64,000 bases of DNA. It comes from Sodaliphilus pleomorphus (GTDB taxonomy: Bacteria > Bacteroidota > Bacteroidia > Bacteroidales > Muribaculaceae). Within the stretch, counting starts at the first letter, position 1, and each line of letters opens with the position of its first letter. Shown here in pieces: positions 15,459 to 23,575 of the stretch. Under the pieces are notes generated by a model. The model worked only from the letters and a program-made list of their open reading frames with translations, did no database searches and was not told the origin of the DNA. The position numbers and the translations under genes are program-made. Where the stretch lies: positions 1,991,001 to 2,055,000 of the forward strand of contig NZ_CP045696.1 in NCBI RefSeq assembly GCF_009676955.1, in the 5' to 3' direction.

Positions 15459-17309
15459 ATGTTAGAAAAAAACAATGTAAAGTTCCGTCAAAGCATTGTT
15501 GTGCGCTTCTCAGGCGATAGCGGCGATGGTATGCAGCTGGCTGGCAACATCTTTTCCAATGTGTCGGCCGAGATAGGCGATATCATCTCTACCTTCCCCG
15601 ACTATCCTGCCGAGGTGCGTGCTCCGCAAGGCTCGCTCAACGGCGTGTCGGGCTTCCAGGTCAACATTGGCCATGGCGTGCACACCCCTGGCGACGAGTG
15701 CGATGTTTTGGTGGCAATGAATCCTGCAGCCCTTAAGCAGAACGTGAAATTCCTGAGCCCGCGCGGCGTTGCTATTGTCGACATCGACTCTTTCAAGAAG
15801 GCCGATCTCGAGAAAGCACACTTCAAGACCATGACTCCCTACAAGGAGCTGGGCCTGAAGACTCAAGTGGTGGAGGTGCCCATGACCGAAATGGTGAAAG
15901 CTGCCTTGAAAGACAGCGGCATGGACTTCAAGAGCCAGATGAAGTGCCGCAACATGTTTGCCCTGGGCCTTGTGTGCTGGCTGTTTAACTTCCCCATGGA
16001 TGCACCACTGAGATTTCTGAAAGAAAAGTTTGCCAAGAAACCGGCCGTGTTCAATGCCAATGCCAAGGTGATACAAGGCGGCTACGACTATGGCCACAAC
16101 ATACATGCCTCGGTGTCGACCTATCGCATCGAGACCGACGACCGCCGTCCCGGCATCTACACCGATGTCAACGGCAACAAGGCTACGGCCTGGGGCCTCA
16201 TCGAGGCCTCTGAGAAGAGCCATTGCAAGCTCTTCCTGGGCAGCTATCCCATCACGCCTGCCACCGACATCCTGCACGAGCTGGCCAAGCGCCGCGACCT
16301 GGGGGTGAAGGCATGCCAGATGGAAGACGAGATAGCCGGTATATGCGCCGCCATTGGCGCCTCGTTTGCCGGCAACCTGGCTGTGACCACAACTTCGGGC
16401 CCTGGCCTGTCGCTCAAGAGCGAGGGCTTGGGACTGGCTGTGATGGCCGAGCTGCCGCTGGTGCTCATCGACGTGCAACGCGGCGGCCCCTCGACTGGCC
16501 TGCCCACCAAGACCGAGCAGACCGACCTCAAGCAGGCCCTCTATGGCCGCAGCGGCGAGAGCCCGCTGGTGGTGCTGGCAGCATTGTCGCCCAGCGACTG
16601 CTTCCACATGGCCTTTGAGGCAGCACGCATCGCTCTCGAGCACATGACCCCGGTGATACTGCTCACCGATGCCTTCATCGCCAACGGCTCGAGTGCATGG
16701 CGCATCCCCGAGATAGGCGACTATCCCGAGATTCACCCCCACTATGTAACCAAGGACATGAAGGGGCACTGGACACCCTACATGCGCAACGACGAGGCCG
16801 TGCGCTTCTGGGCCATCCCGGGTACCGAGGGCTTTGCCCATCGCGTGGGCGGCCTGGAAAAGGACTACAACACCGGCGCCCTCTCCAACAACCCCGAGAA
16901 TCACGAGCGCATGGTGGCAGCCCGCGCCCGCAAGGTGGCCATGGTGGCCAACCACATCCCCGAGCTCACCGTCAGGAGCGACAGCGATGTCCCGGCCGAC
17001 ACGCTGCTCGTGGGATGGGGCGGCACCTATGGTCATCTCTACACCGCCTTTGAGGAACTCAGCAAGCAAGGCATCAAGGTCGACTTTGCCCAGTTCCAGT
17101 ATATCAATCCTCTGCCGCGCAACGCCAGCGCAGTGCTTGGCAAGTACAAGCGCGTGATCGTTGCCGAGCTCAATAGCGGCCAGTTTGCCGACTATCTGCA
17201 GGCTAAGAATCCTAAGTTAAACATCAGGCGCATCAACAAGGTGCAGGGACAGCCGTTCCTGGTGAGCGAAATCGTAGATGGCGTCAAATCAATCTTGGAG
17301 GGTGAATAA
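15459..17309 (+). CDS. korA: 2-oxoacid:ferredoxin oxidoreductase, fused gamma-alpha subunit (KorA type)
   Basis: 616 residues. With KorB it oxidatively decarboxylates a 2-oxoacid, most likely 2-oxoglutarate, to acyl-CoA with reduction of ferredoxin. The N-terminal 190 residues are the gamma domain (RFSGDSGDGMQLAGNIFS). The rest is the alpha pyrimidine-binding domain (GSYPITPATDILHEL; TTSGPGLSLKSEGLGLAVMA) plus the transketolase C-terminal-like domain. This fused layout is typical of KorA-type enzymes in Bacteroidota. KorB starts 2 bp after its stop, so they are co-translated. Substrate is by family; other 2-oxoacids are possible. Confidence 0.92.
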   Translation: MLEKNNVKFRQSIVVRFSGDSGDGMQLAGNIFSNVSAEIGDIISTFPDYPAEVRAPQGSLNGVSGFQVNIGHGVHTPGDECDVLVAMNPAALKQNVKFLSPRGVAIVDIDSFKKADLEKAHFKTMTPYKELGLKTQVVEVPMTEMVKAALKDSGMDFKSQMKCRNMFALGLVCWLFNFPMDAPLRFLKEKFAKKPAVFNANAKVIQGGYDYGHNIHASVSTYRIETDDRRPGIYTDVNGNKATAWGLIEASEKSHCKLFLGSYPITPATDILHELAKRRDLGVKACQMEDEIAGICAAIGASFAGNLAVTTTSGPGLSLKSEGLGLAVMAELPLVLIDVQRGGPSTGLPTKTEQTDLKQALYGRSGESPLVVLAALSPSDCFHMAFEAARIALEHMTPVILLTDAFIANGSSAWRIPEIGDYPEIHPHYVTKDMKGHWTPYMRNDEAVRFWAIPGTEGFAHRVGGLEKDYNTGALSNNPENHERMVAARARKVAMVANHIPELTVRSDSDVPADTLLVGWGGTYGHLYTAFEELSKQGIKVDFAQFQYINPLPRNASAVLGKYKRVIVAELNSGQFADYLQAKNPKLNIRRINKVQGQPFLVSEIVDGVKSILEGE

Positions 17310-17311
17310 TC

Positions 17312-18346
17312 ATGGCAGAAAACAACAACAATACACAACAACATATATACCAACCAGGGGACTACAAGAGCGATCAGGCCGTGCGCTGGTGCCCGGGATG
17401 TGGCGACCACGCCATTCTCAACGTCCTGCACAAGGCTATGTCGCAACTTGGAGTACCTCCTCACATGACTGCGGTGATTTCGGGCATTGGTTGTTCGAGT
17501 CGCCTTCCTTATTACATGAACACTTACGGCTTCCACACAATTCATGGCCGTGGCGGGGCTGTTGCCACCGGTTTTAAAGTGGCCAATCCCGAGATGACAG
17601 TGTGGCAAGTCGCCGGCGACGGCGACGGCCTGGCCATCGGAGGCAACCACTTCATTCACGAGGTTCGGCGCAATGTGGACCTGAACCTCCTTTTGCTAAA
17701 CAACAAGATTTACGGTCTCACCAAGGGGCAATTCTCGCCCACCAGCGACCGCGGTTTCGTGTCTAAATCGTCGCCCTACGGCACCGTCGAGGACCCGTTT
17801 ATTCCTGCCGAGCTCGTGTTTGGCGCTCGCGGCACTTTCTTTGCCCGCGGCATCGACGTGGAGCTCAAGGTAAGCCAGGAAATCATGGTGGCCGCTGCCC
17901 GTCACAAGGGCTGCTCGGTGGTCGAGATACTGCAAAACTGCATGATCTTCAACAACGGTATCAACAACTACATCACCGCTCGCGAGACCCGTGCCGACCG
18001 TACAATCCACCTCATACATGGGCAGAAGATGCTCTTCGGCAAGGAAATGAACAAGGGCATCGTGCAAGACGGTTTCGGCCTCAAGGCCGTGACCCTGGGC
18101 CAGGACGGCTACACCATCGACGATGTGCTCGTGCACGACGCCCACTGCCAGAACAACTTCCTGCACCAGCAGCTGGCCATGATGGACGGTCACGACCTGC
18201 CACTGGCCATAGGCGTGATACGCGACGTCGAGGCGCCCACCTACGACGAGTGTGTGGCTGCCCAAACCGAAGATGTCACCGAGAAGCACCACTTCAAGAC
18301 ACTGCGCGACATGGTGCTGGCTGGCAGCACGTGGGAGGTGAAGTGA
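17312..18346 (+). CDS. korB: 2-oxoacid:ferredoxin oxidoreductase beta subunit (KorB type)
   Basis: 344 residues. The thiamine-pyrophosphate-binding catalytic subunit. Near the N-terminus WCPGCGDHAILN carries the family's CxxC cysteines, and GDGDGLAIGGNHF followed by NLLLLNNKIYGLTKGQ is the TPP/Mg2+-binding motif. No polyferredoxin (delta) domain is fused, so electrons must pass to a separate ferredoxin. It forms a two-gene operon with korA. A strong terminator hairpin lies about 135 bp downstream. Confidence 0.92.
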   Translation: MAENNNNTQQHIYQPGDYKSDQAVRWCPGCGDHAILNVLHKAMSQLGVPPHMTAVISGIGCSSRLPYYMNTYGFHTIHGRGGAVATGFKVANPEMTVWQVAGDGDGLAIGGNHFIHEVRRNVDLNLLLLNNKIYGLTKGQFSPTSDRGFVSKSSPYGTVEDPFIPAELVFGARGTFFARGIDVELKVSQEIMVAAARHKGCSVVEILQNCMIFNNGINNYITARETRADRTIHLIHGQKMLFGKEMNKGIVQDGFGLKAVTLGQDGYTIDDVLVHDAHCQNNFLHQQLAMMDGHDLPLAIGVIRDVEAPTYDECVAAQTEDVTEKHHFKTLRDMVLAGSTWEVK

Positions 18347-18413
18347 TGAGTTTTGACACATTCACACATTAATTTGTTTATACATACACACGACAACTAA
18401 TTATCGTGGTCTG

Positions 18414-18430
18414 CAGCCCTCTTAGGGCTG
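18414..18430 (+). other. Hairpin in the korB 3' region
   Basis: Perfect 7-bp arms CAGCCCT and AGGGCTG around a 3-nt loop, flanked by a further possible TGCAG/CTGCA pairing. No T-run follows. It sits between korB and its terminator and may be a 3' UTR stem or part of a small RNA. Confidence 0.35.
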
Positions 18431-18480
18431 GAAACTGCAACTTCTATATACTAACATTCAATAGGGTTTATAATATGACA

Positions 18481-18518
18481 AGGCAACCGTCTGTGACAGA
18501 TAGTTGCCTATTTTTTTT
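18481..18518 (+). terminator. Rho-independent terminator of korAB
   Basis: Long hairpin with outer arms AGGCAAC/GTTGCCT and inner arms TCTGT/ACAGA, followed by eight T residues. Confidence 0.88.
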
Positions 18519-18714
18519 GCGTGCCATCCAGTTTGCACAATTCTGCCGCCATCTCATGCCTGGATTCCTGCCAAGTCAAGTAGCTTGCTATTTTTTGGGG
18601 GGGGTACACAATTCATTTTCGGTTGGTGGCGGCGGCTGCGCCAGTGGTGGATGCACGCGGGACGCGTGGTGTGAAAAAGTTGGTTAAAAACGGGCATTGT
18701 GTCGTTTAAATCAC

Positions 18715-18722
18715 TATTTTTG
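18715..18722 (+). promoter_or_regulatory. -7 promoter element of the CDF transporter gene
   Basis: TATTTTTG. The expected transcript start is at about 18729, so CDS starts upstream of it (frame open from 18699) are unlikely. Confidence 0.6.
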
Positions 18723-18729
18723 CACCTTA

Positions 18730-18771
18730 ATGAAAAGGAGGACACTGCAAGCGCAGTGTACACAGGAATAA
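18730..18771 (+). CDS. Possible 13-residue leader peptide (uORF)
   Basis: ATG at 18730 opens MKRRTLQAQCTQE and stops at TAA 18769-18771, whose last A is the first base of the CDF start codon (TAATG). Its ATG is at or next to the predicted transcript start. Inside it, arms ACACTGC and GCAGTGT form a 7-bp hairpin around AAGC (18742-18759). The arrangement suggests translational coupling or attenuation; chance is possible for so short a frame. Confidence 0.3.
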   Translation: MKRRTLQAQCTQE

Positions 18772-19727
18772 TGAAAAAACAAAACAAAGCAGCAACAATG
18801 ACCGATGAGCAGCGTGCCCGTGCGGCACAGCGGTGCACGTGGATAGGGTTTGGGTGCAACGGCGTGCTCTCGATACTGAAAATCGTGGCTGGCATCGTGG
18901 GCCACTCGGGCGCTATGATTGCCGACGGCGTGCACTCGATAAGCGATTTTCTCACCGATATCATCGTCATCGTCTTTGTGGGCGTCTCGGCCCGCGGCGT
19001 GAACAAGGTGTACCGCTACGGGCACGGCAAGTTTGAGACCTTCGCCACCTTCCTCATAGCCCTGGCCCTGGCCGTGGTGGCCGTGATGCTCTTCTGGACC
19101 AGCGGCACCAAGGTGTGGGCTGCGCTTGTCGAGGGCCGTCGGCTTGAAGCTCCGGGCATGATTGCCCTGTGGATGGCCCTGGTGAGCATCGCCACCAAGG
19201 AGGCTCTGTACCAGTACACCCACTATGTGGGCATGGACCTCAAGAGCATGGCCCTCGAGGCCAACGCCTGGCACCACCGCAGCGACGCGCTCTCGTCGAT
19301 AGCCACGCTTGTGGGCATAGGCGGCGCCATCTACCTGGGACACAAGTGGACGATACTCGACCCCGTGGCCGGCATGGCAGTGAGCCTGTTTATTGTGGCT
19401 GTGGCCGTCAAGCTGGCCAAGCCTGCTGTGCAGGAGCTGCTCGAGGTGACCTTGCCGCAAGAGGACCTCGACCGCATAGGCGCCGCCATAGCCAGTGTGC
19501 CTGGCGTGAGGGCCTATCACAACCTGCGCTGCCGCCACAACGGCAACGTGCACATCGTCGACTTTCACATCAAGGTCGACGGCAACCTCACCGTGACCCA
19601 GGCCCACGACATCTCGACTCATGTCGAAAATCGCCTGCGCGACAAGCTGGGCAACGTGATTGCCAACATCCACATCGAGCCCTACAAGGGTGAGCCCGTG
19701 GACCAAAACGGCCGGTGCGACGACTGA
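18771..19727 (+). CDS. Cation diffusion facilitator (CDF) family metal exporter
   Basis: 318 residues. CDF transporters export divalent metals such as Zn2+, Fe2+, Mn2+ or Cd2+ by proton antiport. Helix 2 has HSGAMIADGVHSISDFLTDI with the HxxxD-like metal site, and helix 5 has ANAWHHRSDALSSIATL, the matching HxxxD pair. A cytosolic C-terminal ferredoxin-like domain follows (about 215-305) with histidines that could bind metal. Start at 18771 (MKKQNKAATM) because the promoter excludes upstream starts; M10 at 18798 is an alternative. Metal specificity is not assignable. The ABC gene begins 56 bp downstream. Confidence 0.88.
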   Translation: MKKQNKAATMTDEQRARAAQRCTWIGFGCNGVLSILKIVAGIVGHSGAMIADGVHSISDFLTDIIVIVFVGVSARGVNKVYRYGHGKFETFATFLIALALAVVAVMLFWTSGTKVWAALVEGRRLEAPGMIALWMALVSIATKEALYQYTHYVGMDLKSMALEANAWHHRSDALSSIATLVGIGGAIYLGHKWTILDPVAGMAVSLFIVAVAVKLAKPAVQELLEVTLPQEDLDRIGAAIASVPGVRAYHNLRCRHNGNVHIVDFHIKVDGNLTVTQAHDISTHVENRLRDKLGNVIANIHIEPYKGEPVDQNGRCDD

Positions 19728-19783
19728 GACGGCGCGCATGCAGCCAATAGAATGACAAACTACACATAGAGAGAGACTGACTC

Positions 19784-20428
19784 ATGGAGAAAATAGAATT
19801 GTTCAATACCCTGCCGGCGGTTTTTGCCGGGCGCGAGGACGACAACAGCCAGGTGTGGCTGCGCGACATCGTCTTTGAAAAGGGAAAGCATTATTTGATA
19901 TCGGCCGAGAGCGGCACGGGCAAGTCGTCGCTGTGCGCCTACGTGTATGGCTACCGCATCGACTACTCGGGCACGATCGCCTTCGACGGCCGCGACATCA
20001 AGCAGCTCACGGTGCCCGAGTGGTGCCGCGTGCGGCAGTCGAGCATCGCCTATCTGCCCCAGGAGCTGCGCTTGTTTCCCGAGCTCACGGCTATGGAGAA
20101 CATTCAGCTCAAAAACCGCCTCACGCATCACAAGACCGAGAAGGAAATCGTTGACTACTTCGACCAGCTGGGCATCCCCGACAAGGTCGACAGCCCCCTG
20201 GGCAAGCTCTCGATAGGGCAGCAGCAGCGCGTGGCCATCATTCGCACCCTGTGCCAGCCTGCCGACTTCATCCTGCTCGACGAGCCAGTGAGTCATCTCG
20301 ACGAGGCCAACAACGCCATCGTGGCGCGGATCGTGAGCGACGAGGCCAGCCGCCAGGGCGCCGGCATCATCTCCACCTCGGTGGGCAACAATGTAAAAAT
20401 TCAAGTCGACAAGGAGTTTAAGCTATGA
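19784..20428 (+). CDS. ABC transporter ATP-binding protein
   Basis: 214 residues with a full ABC motif set: Walker A SAESGTGKSSL, Q-loop YLPQELRLFPELTAMENI, signature LSIGQQQRVA and Walker B FILLDEPVSHLDE. It overlaps the FtsX-like permease by 4 bp (ATGA), so the two form one transporter. MacB/LolD-like ATPases paired with FtsX-fold permeases act in lipoprotein release, peptide export or cell-wall hydrolase control; the substrate cannot be told. It lacks the final H-loop histidine in its usual context (reads IISTSVGNN), which is odd. Confidence 0.88.
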   Translation: MEKIELFNTLPAVFAGREDDNSQVWLRDIVFEKGKHYLISAESGTGKSSLCAYVYGYRIDYSGTIAFDGRDIKQLTVPEWCRVRQSSIAYLPQELRLFPELTAMENIQLKNRLTHHKTEKEIVDYFDQLGIPDKVDSPLGKLSIGQQQRVAIIRTLCQPADFILLDEPVSHLDEANNAIVARIVSDEASRQGAGIISTSVGNNVKIQVDKEFKL

Positions 20429-21621
20429 TGCAAAAAGGACTAATGTGGAAATTGCTGCGCAAGCACATCAGCAAGTCGCAGCTCATAGGTTTCTCGGCGG
20501 CCAATCTCATAGGCCTCACCATCGTCATCCTGGCCGTGCAGTTCTACAGCGACGTGCTGCCAGTGTTCAACGACCAGGAGAGTTTCATCAGGAAAGACTA
20601 CCTCATCGTCACGCGCAACATCACCAGCGCCGGAGCCATGATGGGCGACAAGTCGCAGTTTACCGATGCCGACATCGCCGACCTCGAGCGCCAGCCGTGG
20701 TGCCGCAAGGTGGGACGCTTCACCAGCGGCAACTTCGGCATCATGGCCACCATTGGGGGCGGCGGTGCCCACACCATGCACACGCAGTTTTTCTTTGAGT
20801 CGATACCCACCGAGTTTATCGACGTCGACCCCACCTGGACCTTCGACCCGGCCCACCCGCAGGTGCCCGTGATCATGAGCCGCGACTACCTGTCGCTCTA
20901 CAACTTCGGGTTTGCCTCTACCCAGGGTCTGCCCAAGATAAGCGAGGGCAATGCCTCGAGCGTGCCCATGAGCTTCACCTTCAACGGCAATGGCCGCAGC
21001 GAGACCATGCCGGGCCACATCGTGGGCTTCTCGAGCCGCCTGAACACCATCATCGTGCCCGAGAGCTTCATGCGGTGGGCCAACGCCCGCTACGGCGACG
21101 GCTCCACGCCACTGCCGCAGCGCCTCATCGTTGAGGTGAACCGTCCTGGCGACCCCCAGATACAGAGCTACATGGACGCTCACCACTACGAGATAGCCGG
21201 CGACAAGATGTCGAGCGGCAAGGCCTACTATTTCCTCACGCTCATCATCACCATTGTTATCATTGTGGGCGTCATCATCAGCTTGCTGTCGTTCTTTGTG
21301 CTCATGCTCAGCATCTACCTGCTCTTGCAGAAGAACACCAAGAAGCTGCAAGACCTGCTCATGCTGGGATATTCGCCTGCCGAGGTGGCCCGGCCCTATG
21401 TGAAGATGGTGGTCGCCATCAACTGCTGCGTGCTGGTGCTCTCGATAGTGCTCATGCTGGTGGCGCGCATGTGCTACATGGACACCTTGCGCGATTTCGG
21501 CACCAACGGCGGCAGCCTTGTGGCGGCTCTCGTTGTGGCTGTGGCCATCATGGGATGCATCACGGCCGGCAACGTCGCTGCCATCAAGCGCAAGGTGCGC
21601 TCGCTGTGGATTCAGGATTGA
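20425..21621 (+). CDS. FtsX/MacB-like ABC transporter permease
   Basis: 398 residues. One N-terminal membrane helix (about 18-40), a large extracytoplasmic domain (about 45-265), then three C-terminal helices in the FtsX pattern (about 268-300, 330-355 and 365-388). The cytosolic loop NTKKLQDLLMLGYSPAEVARPY matches the coupling loop of FtsX-like permeases. Translation is coupled to the ATPase through the ATGA overlap. A DUF4491-like membrane gene follows at 34 bp. Confidence 0.88.
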   Translation: MMQKGLMWKLLRKHISKSQLIGFSAANLIGLTIVILAVQFYSDVLPVFNDQESFIRKDYLIVTRNITSAGAMMGDKSQFTDADIADLERQPWCRKVGRFTSGNFGIMATIGGGGAHTMHTQFFFESIPTEFIDVDPTWTFDPAHPQVPVIMSRDYLSLYNFGFASTQGLPKISEGNASSVPMSFTFNGNGRSETMPGHIVGFSSRLNTIIVPESFMRWANARYGDGSTPLPQRLIVEVNRPGDPQIQSYMDAHHYEIAGDKMSSGKAYYFLTLIITIVIIVGVIISLLSFFVLMLSIYLLLQKNTKKLQDLLMLGYSPAEVARPYVKMVVAINCCVLVLSIVLMLVARMCYMDTLRDFGTNGGSLVAALVVAVAIMGCITAGNVAAIKRKVRSLWIQD

Positions 21622-21654
21622 AGCATTTCTACACTCTCACCCCTTTAACATCGC

Positions 21655-22011
21655 ATGACACAACTCATGGAATTTCTATTGCAACATCACCTGTTTGGGC
21701 TCGTGACCGGCTTGTGCACGTTTCTCATCATAGGCATGTTTCACCCCCTTGTCATCAAGGGCGAGTACTACTTTGGCGTCAAGATATGGCGCGTGTTTCT
21801 TGTGGCCGGCATCCTGCTCGGCGCCGGTGCCCTGCTGGTGAGCAACCTGCTGGTTGCCTCGCTGCTCGGCGTGGCAGCCTTCTCCAGCTTCTGGGCCATA
21901 CTGGAAACCTTCCAGCAGCAGGAGCGCGTGCACAAGGGCTGGTTCCCGCGCAACCCGCGGCGCCGCTACCCCTGGGACGACGCCGCCACCGGCGACCAAG
22001 AGCCCCACTGA
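21655..22011 (+). CDS. Small membrane protein, DUF4491-like
   Basis: 118 residues with three to four hydrophobic helices and the motif FHPLVIKGEYYFGVKIW, which I recognise from the DUF4491 family of Bacteroidota and Firmicutes. Function unknown. The polar tail RNPRRRYPWDD is cytosolic by the positive-inside rule. It follows the ABC permease on the same strand and is probably in its operon. Confidence 0.75.
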   Translation: MTQLMEFLLQHHLFGLVTGLCTFLIIGMFHPLVIKGEYYFGVKIWRVFLVAGILLGAGALLVSNLLVASLLGVAAFSSFWAILETFQQQERVHKGWFPRNPRRRYPWDDAATGDQEPH

Positions 22012-22039
22012 CGTCGCCGCCCGCCTGCAACATAAAAAT

Positions 22040-22066
22040 AGCCTGACAACACTGTGTTGCCAGGCT
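22040..22066 (-). terminator. Terminator of the hpt-adk transcript
   Basis: Hairpin AGCCTG-CAACA/TGTTG-CAGGCT with small internal mismatches. On the minus strand it is followed by TATTTTTAT, fitting termination of adk 77 bp downstream of its stop. On the plus strand no T-run follows. Confidence 0.65.
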
Positions 22067-22142
22067 TGTGTCGTGTGTGATAGAGCGGTGACGGGTGAGT
22101 GGGGCGGCGTGCATGAGAGCGAGCCCCGCTGCACGCTCGGTG

Positions 22143-22718
22143 CTACAGGCTGTCGACAATCTTGCGCACGCGCTCAAATACCACTGTTGCGCCGCCGGTG
22201 CCCTTCACCATGTGCAGCAGCCCCTTCTTCTCGTAGTAGTCCTTGAGCGGTGCTGTGCTGCTGTGATACACCTTGAGGCGGTCGTTGATGGTCTCCAAGT
22301 TGTCGTCGCTGCGGCCGCTTTCCTTGCCGCGGTTGAGCAGGCGCCCTATGAGTATCTCCTCGGGCACGTCGAGGCCTATGACGGCACTCACGCTCGTGCC
22401 GCGCTCGTCGAGCATCTTCTCGAGGGCCTCGGCCTGTGCTATGGTGCGGGGGAAACCGTCAAAAATCACACCGTTCTTGGCCTCGTCGCGATGGTCGTCG
22501 ACCACCGAGGCCAAAATGTCGACCATGAGATTGTCGGGGATGAGCTGGCCCTTGTCGATAAATCCCTTGGCAGTCTTGCCAAGCTCGGTGCCGCGCTTGA
22601 TGTTGTCGCGCAGCACGTCGCCCGTCGAAATGTGAAACAGTCCATAGGTCTTGATTAAAACCTCGCTTTGGGTTCCTTTGCCCGAACCCGGAGCTCCGAA
22701 CATGACAATGTTTAGCAT
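22143..22718 (-). CDS. adk: Adenylate kinase
   Basis: 191 residues. Interconverts ATP + AMP and 2 ADP. P-loop FGAPGSGKGTQS; AMP-binding HISTGDVLRDNIKRGTELG; DGFPRTIAQAEAL, where the family's AMP-contacting arginine lies; and RSDDNLETINDRLKVY. The LID region is short and has no zinc cysteines, as in short-type adenylate kinases. It lies 97 bp downstream of hpt on the same strand, a purine-metabolism pair. Confidence 0.95.
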   Translation of the reverse strand: MLNIVMFGAPGSGKGTQSEVLIKTYGLFHISTGDVLRDNIKRGTELGKTAKGFIDKGQLIPDNLMVDILASVVDDHRDEAKNGVIFDGFPRTIAQAEALEKMLDERGTSVSAVIGLDVPEEILIGRLLNRGKESGRSDDNLETINDRLKVYHSSTAPLKDYYEKKGLLHMVKGTGGATVVFERVRKIVDSL

Positions 22719-22815
22719 ATCTTTTTCTGTAATAAATATATATCGTTGTTGAAAAAAAAGTTTCGCTACACGTGCGTTTCTTTATCTCTCTTCTTGCACA
22801 GTGTGGGACTGGGGA

Positions 22816-23367
22816 TTATTTCTCCTTGTCTTTGAGCACCCATATGTCGCGCAGGCCGCGAGCCTGGCCGTCGAGGTCGAGACCGTAGCCTATGATAAAC
22901 TTCGACGGAATCTCAAAGCCCACATACTCGGGCACCTGCCCTGTGGTGAGCGACTGTGGCTTGAAGAGCAGGGTGGCCATCTTCACCGATTTTGGGTTCT
23001 GCTCCTTGAGGGTGGCCCGCAGCTGCTGGGCAGTGACGCCGGTGTCGACAATGTCCTCGATGATGATCACCGTGCGGCCCTCAAGGCTCTCGGTGAGCCC
23101 CATCACCTGCTTGACCACGCCGGTCGATTGCGTGCCCTCGTAGGACTTGAAGCGTATAAAGGTGATCTCGCTCTCAGGCACGTCGACCTCTCTGAAAACA
23201 TCGGCTGCAAAGACAAATGCACCGTTGAGCACGCACAGAAAGATGGGTGCGTCTCCCGGCTCGAGGTCGCGGCGTATCTCGCTTGCCACGCGCTTCACTT
23301 GCTTGAGAATCTCTTCTTCTTTAAGATAAGGTACAAAGGTAAGGCCCTTGATTGTGACTTCTTCCAT
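22816..23367 (-). CDS. hpt: Hypoxanthine phosphoribosyltransferase
   Basis: 183 residues. Salvages hypoxanthine or guanine to IMP or GMP using PRPP. The PRPP loop is VIIIEDIVDTGVTAQQL, and the KSVKMATLLFKP and FIIGYGLDLDGQARGLRDI segments match the purine-binding and C-terminal parts of the family. The ATG at 23367 lies about 24 bp downstream of a TACCTTTG promoter element. Probably transcribed with adk. Confidence 0.93.
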   Translation of the reverse strand: MEEVTIKGLTFVPYLKEEEILKQVKRVASEIRRDLEPGDAPIFLCVLNGAFVFAADVFREVDVPESEITFIRFKSYEGTQSTGVVKQVMGLTESLEGRTVIIIEDIVDTGVTAQQLRATLKEQNPKSVKMATLLFKPQSLTTGQVPEYVGFEIPSKFIIGYGLDLDGQARGLRDIWVLKDKEK

Positions 23368-23390
23368 AGAGAATTAAAGAAATATTTCTA

Positions 23391-23398
23391 CAAAGGTA
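23391..23398 (-). promoter_or_regulatory. -7 promoter element of hpt-adk
   Basis: TACCTTTG on the minus strand, 24 bp ahead of the hpt ATG. Confidence 0.6.
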
Positions 23399-23496
23399 GA
23401 AAAGATTGGTAATTCCACCAAATTTATGGCGCAGTTATGAAAAAAAAACGAAACAATTTTTTTGTTTTTTATCTTCATGCTCAGTGAAAAAAGTGT

Positions 23497-23504
23497 TATT
23501 TTTG
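23497..23504 (+). promoter_or_regulatory. -7 promoter element of the NAD(P)HX repair gene
   Basis: TATTTTTG, leaving a leader of about 65 nt before the ATG at 23576. Confidence 0.55.
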
Positions 23505-23575
23505 TAAGCTAAATCGTAAGACTGCGCTCGACCGTGGCTCATGGCTGGCAGCGAGTCGATTAAACTGCTCATGGA

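Noticed and set aside
18406..18687. 93-codon plus-strand ORF after korB
   Set aside because: It runs straight through the korAB terminator and a run of eight G residues, and the product has no family features.
19784..21621. LolCDE or FtsEX assignment of the ABC pair
   Set aside because: The permease has one N-terminal helix, a large domain and three C-terminal helices, common to many FtsX-fold systems. Nothing specific to LolC/E or to the division FtsX was visible.
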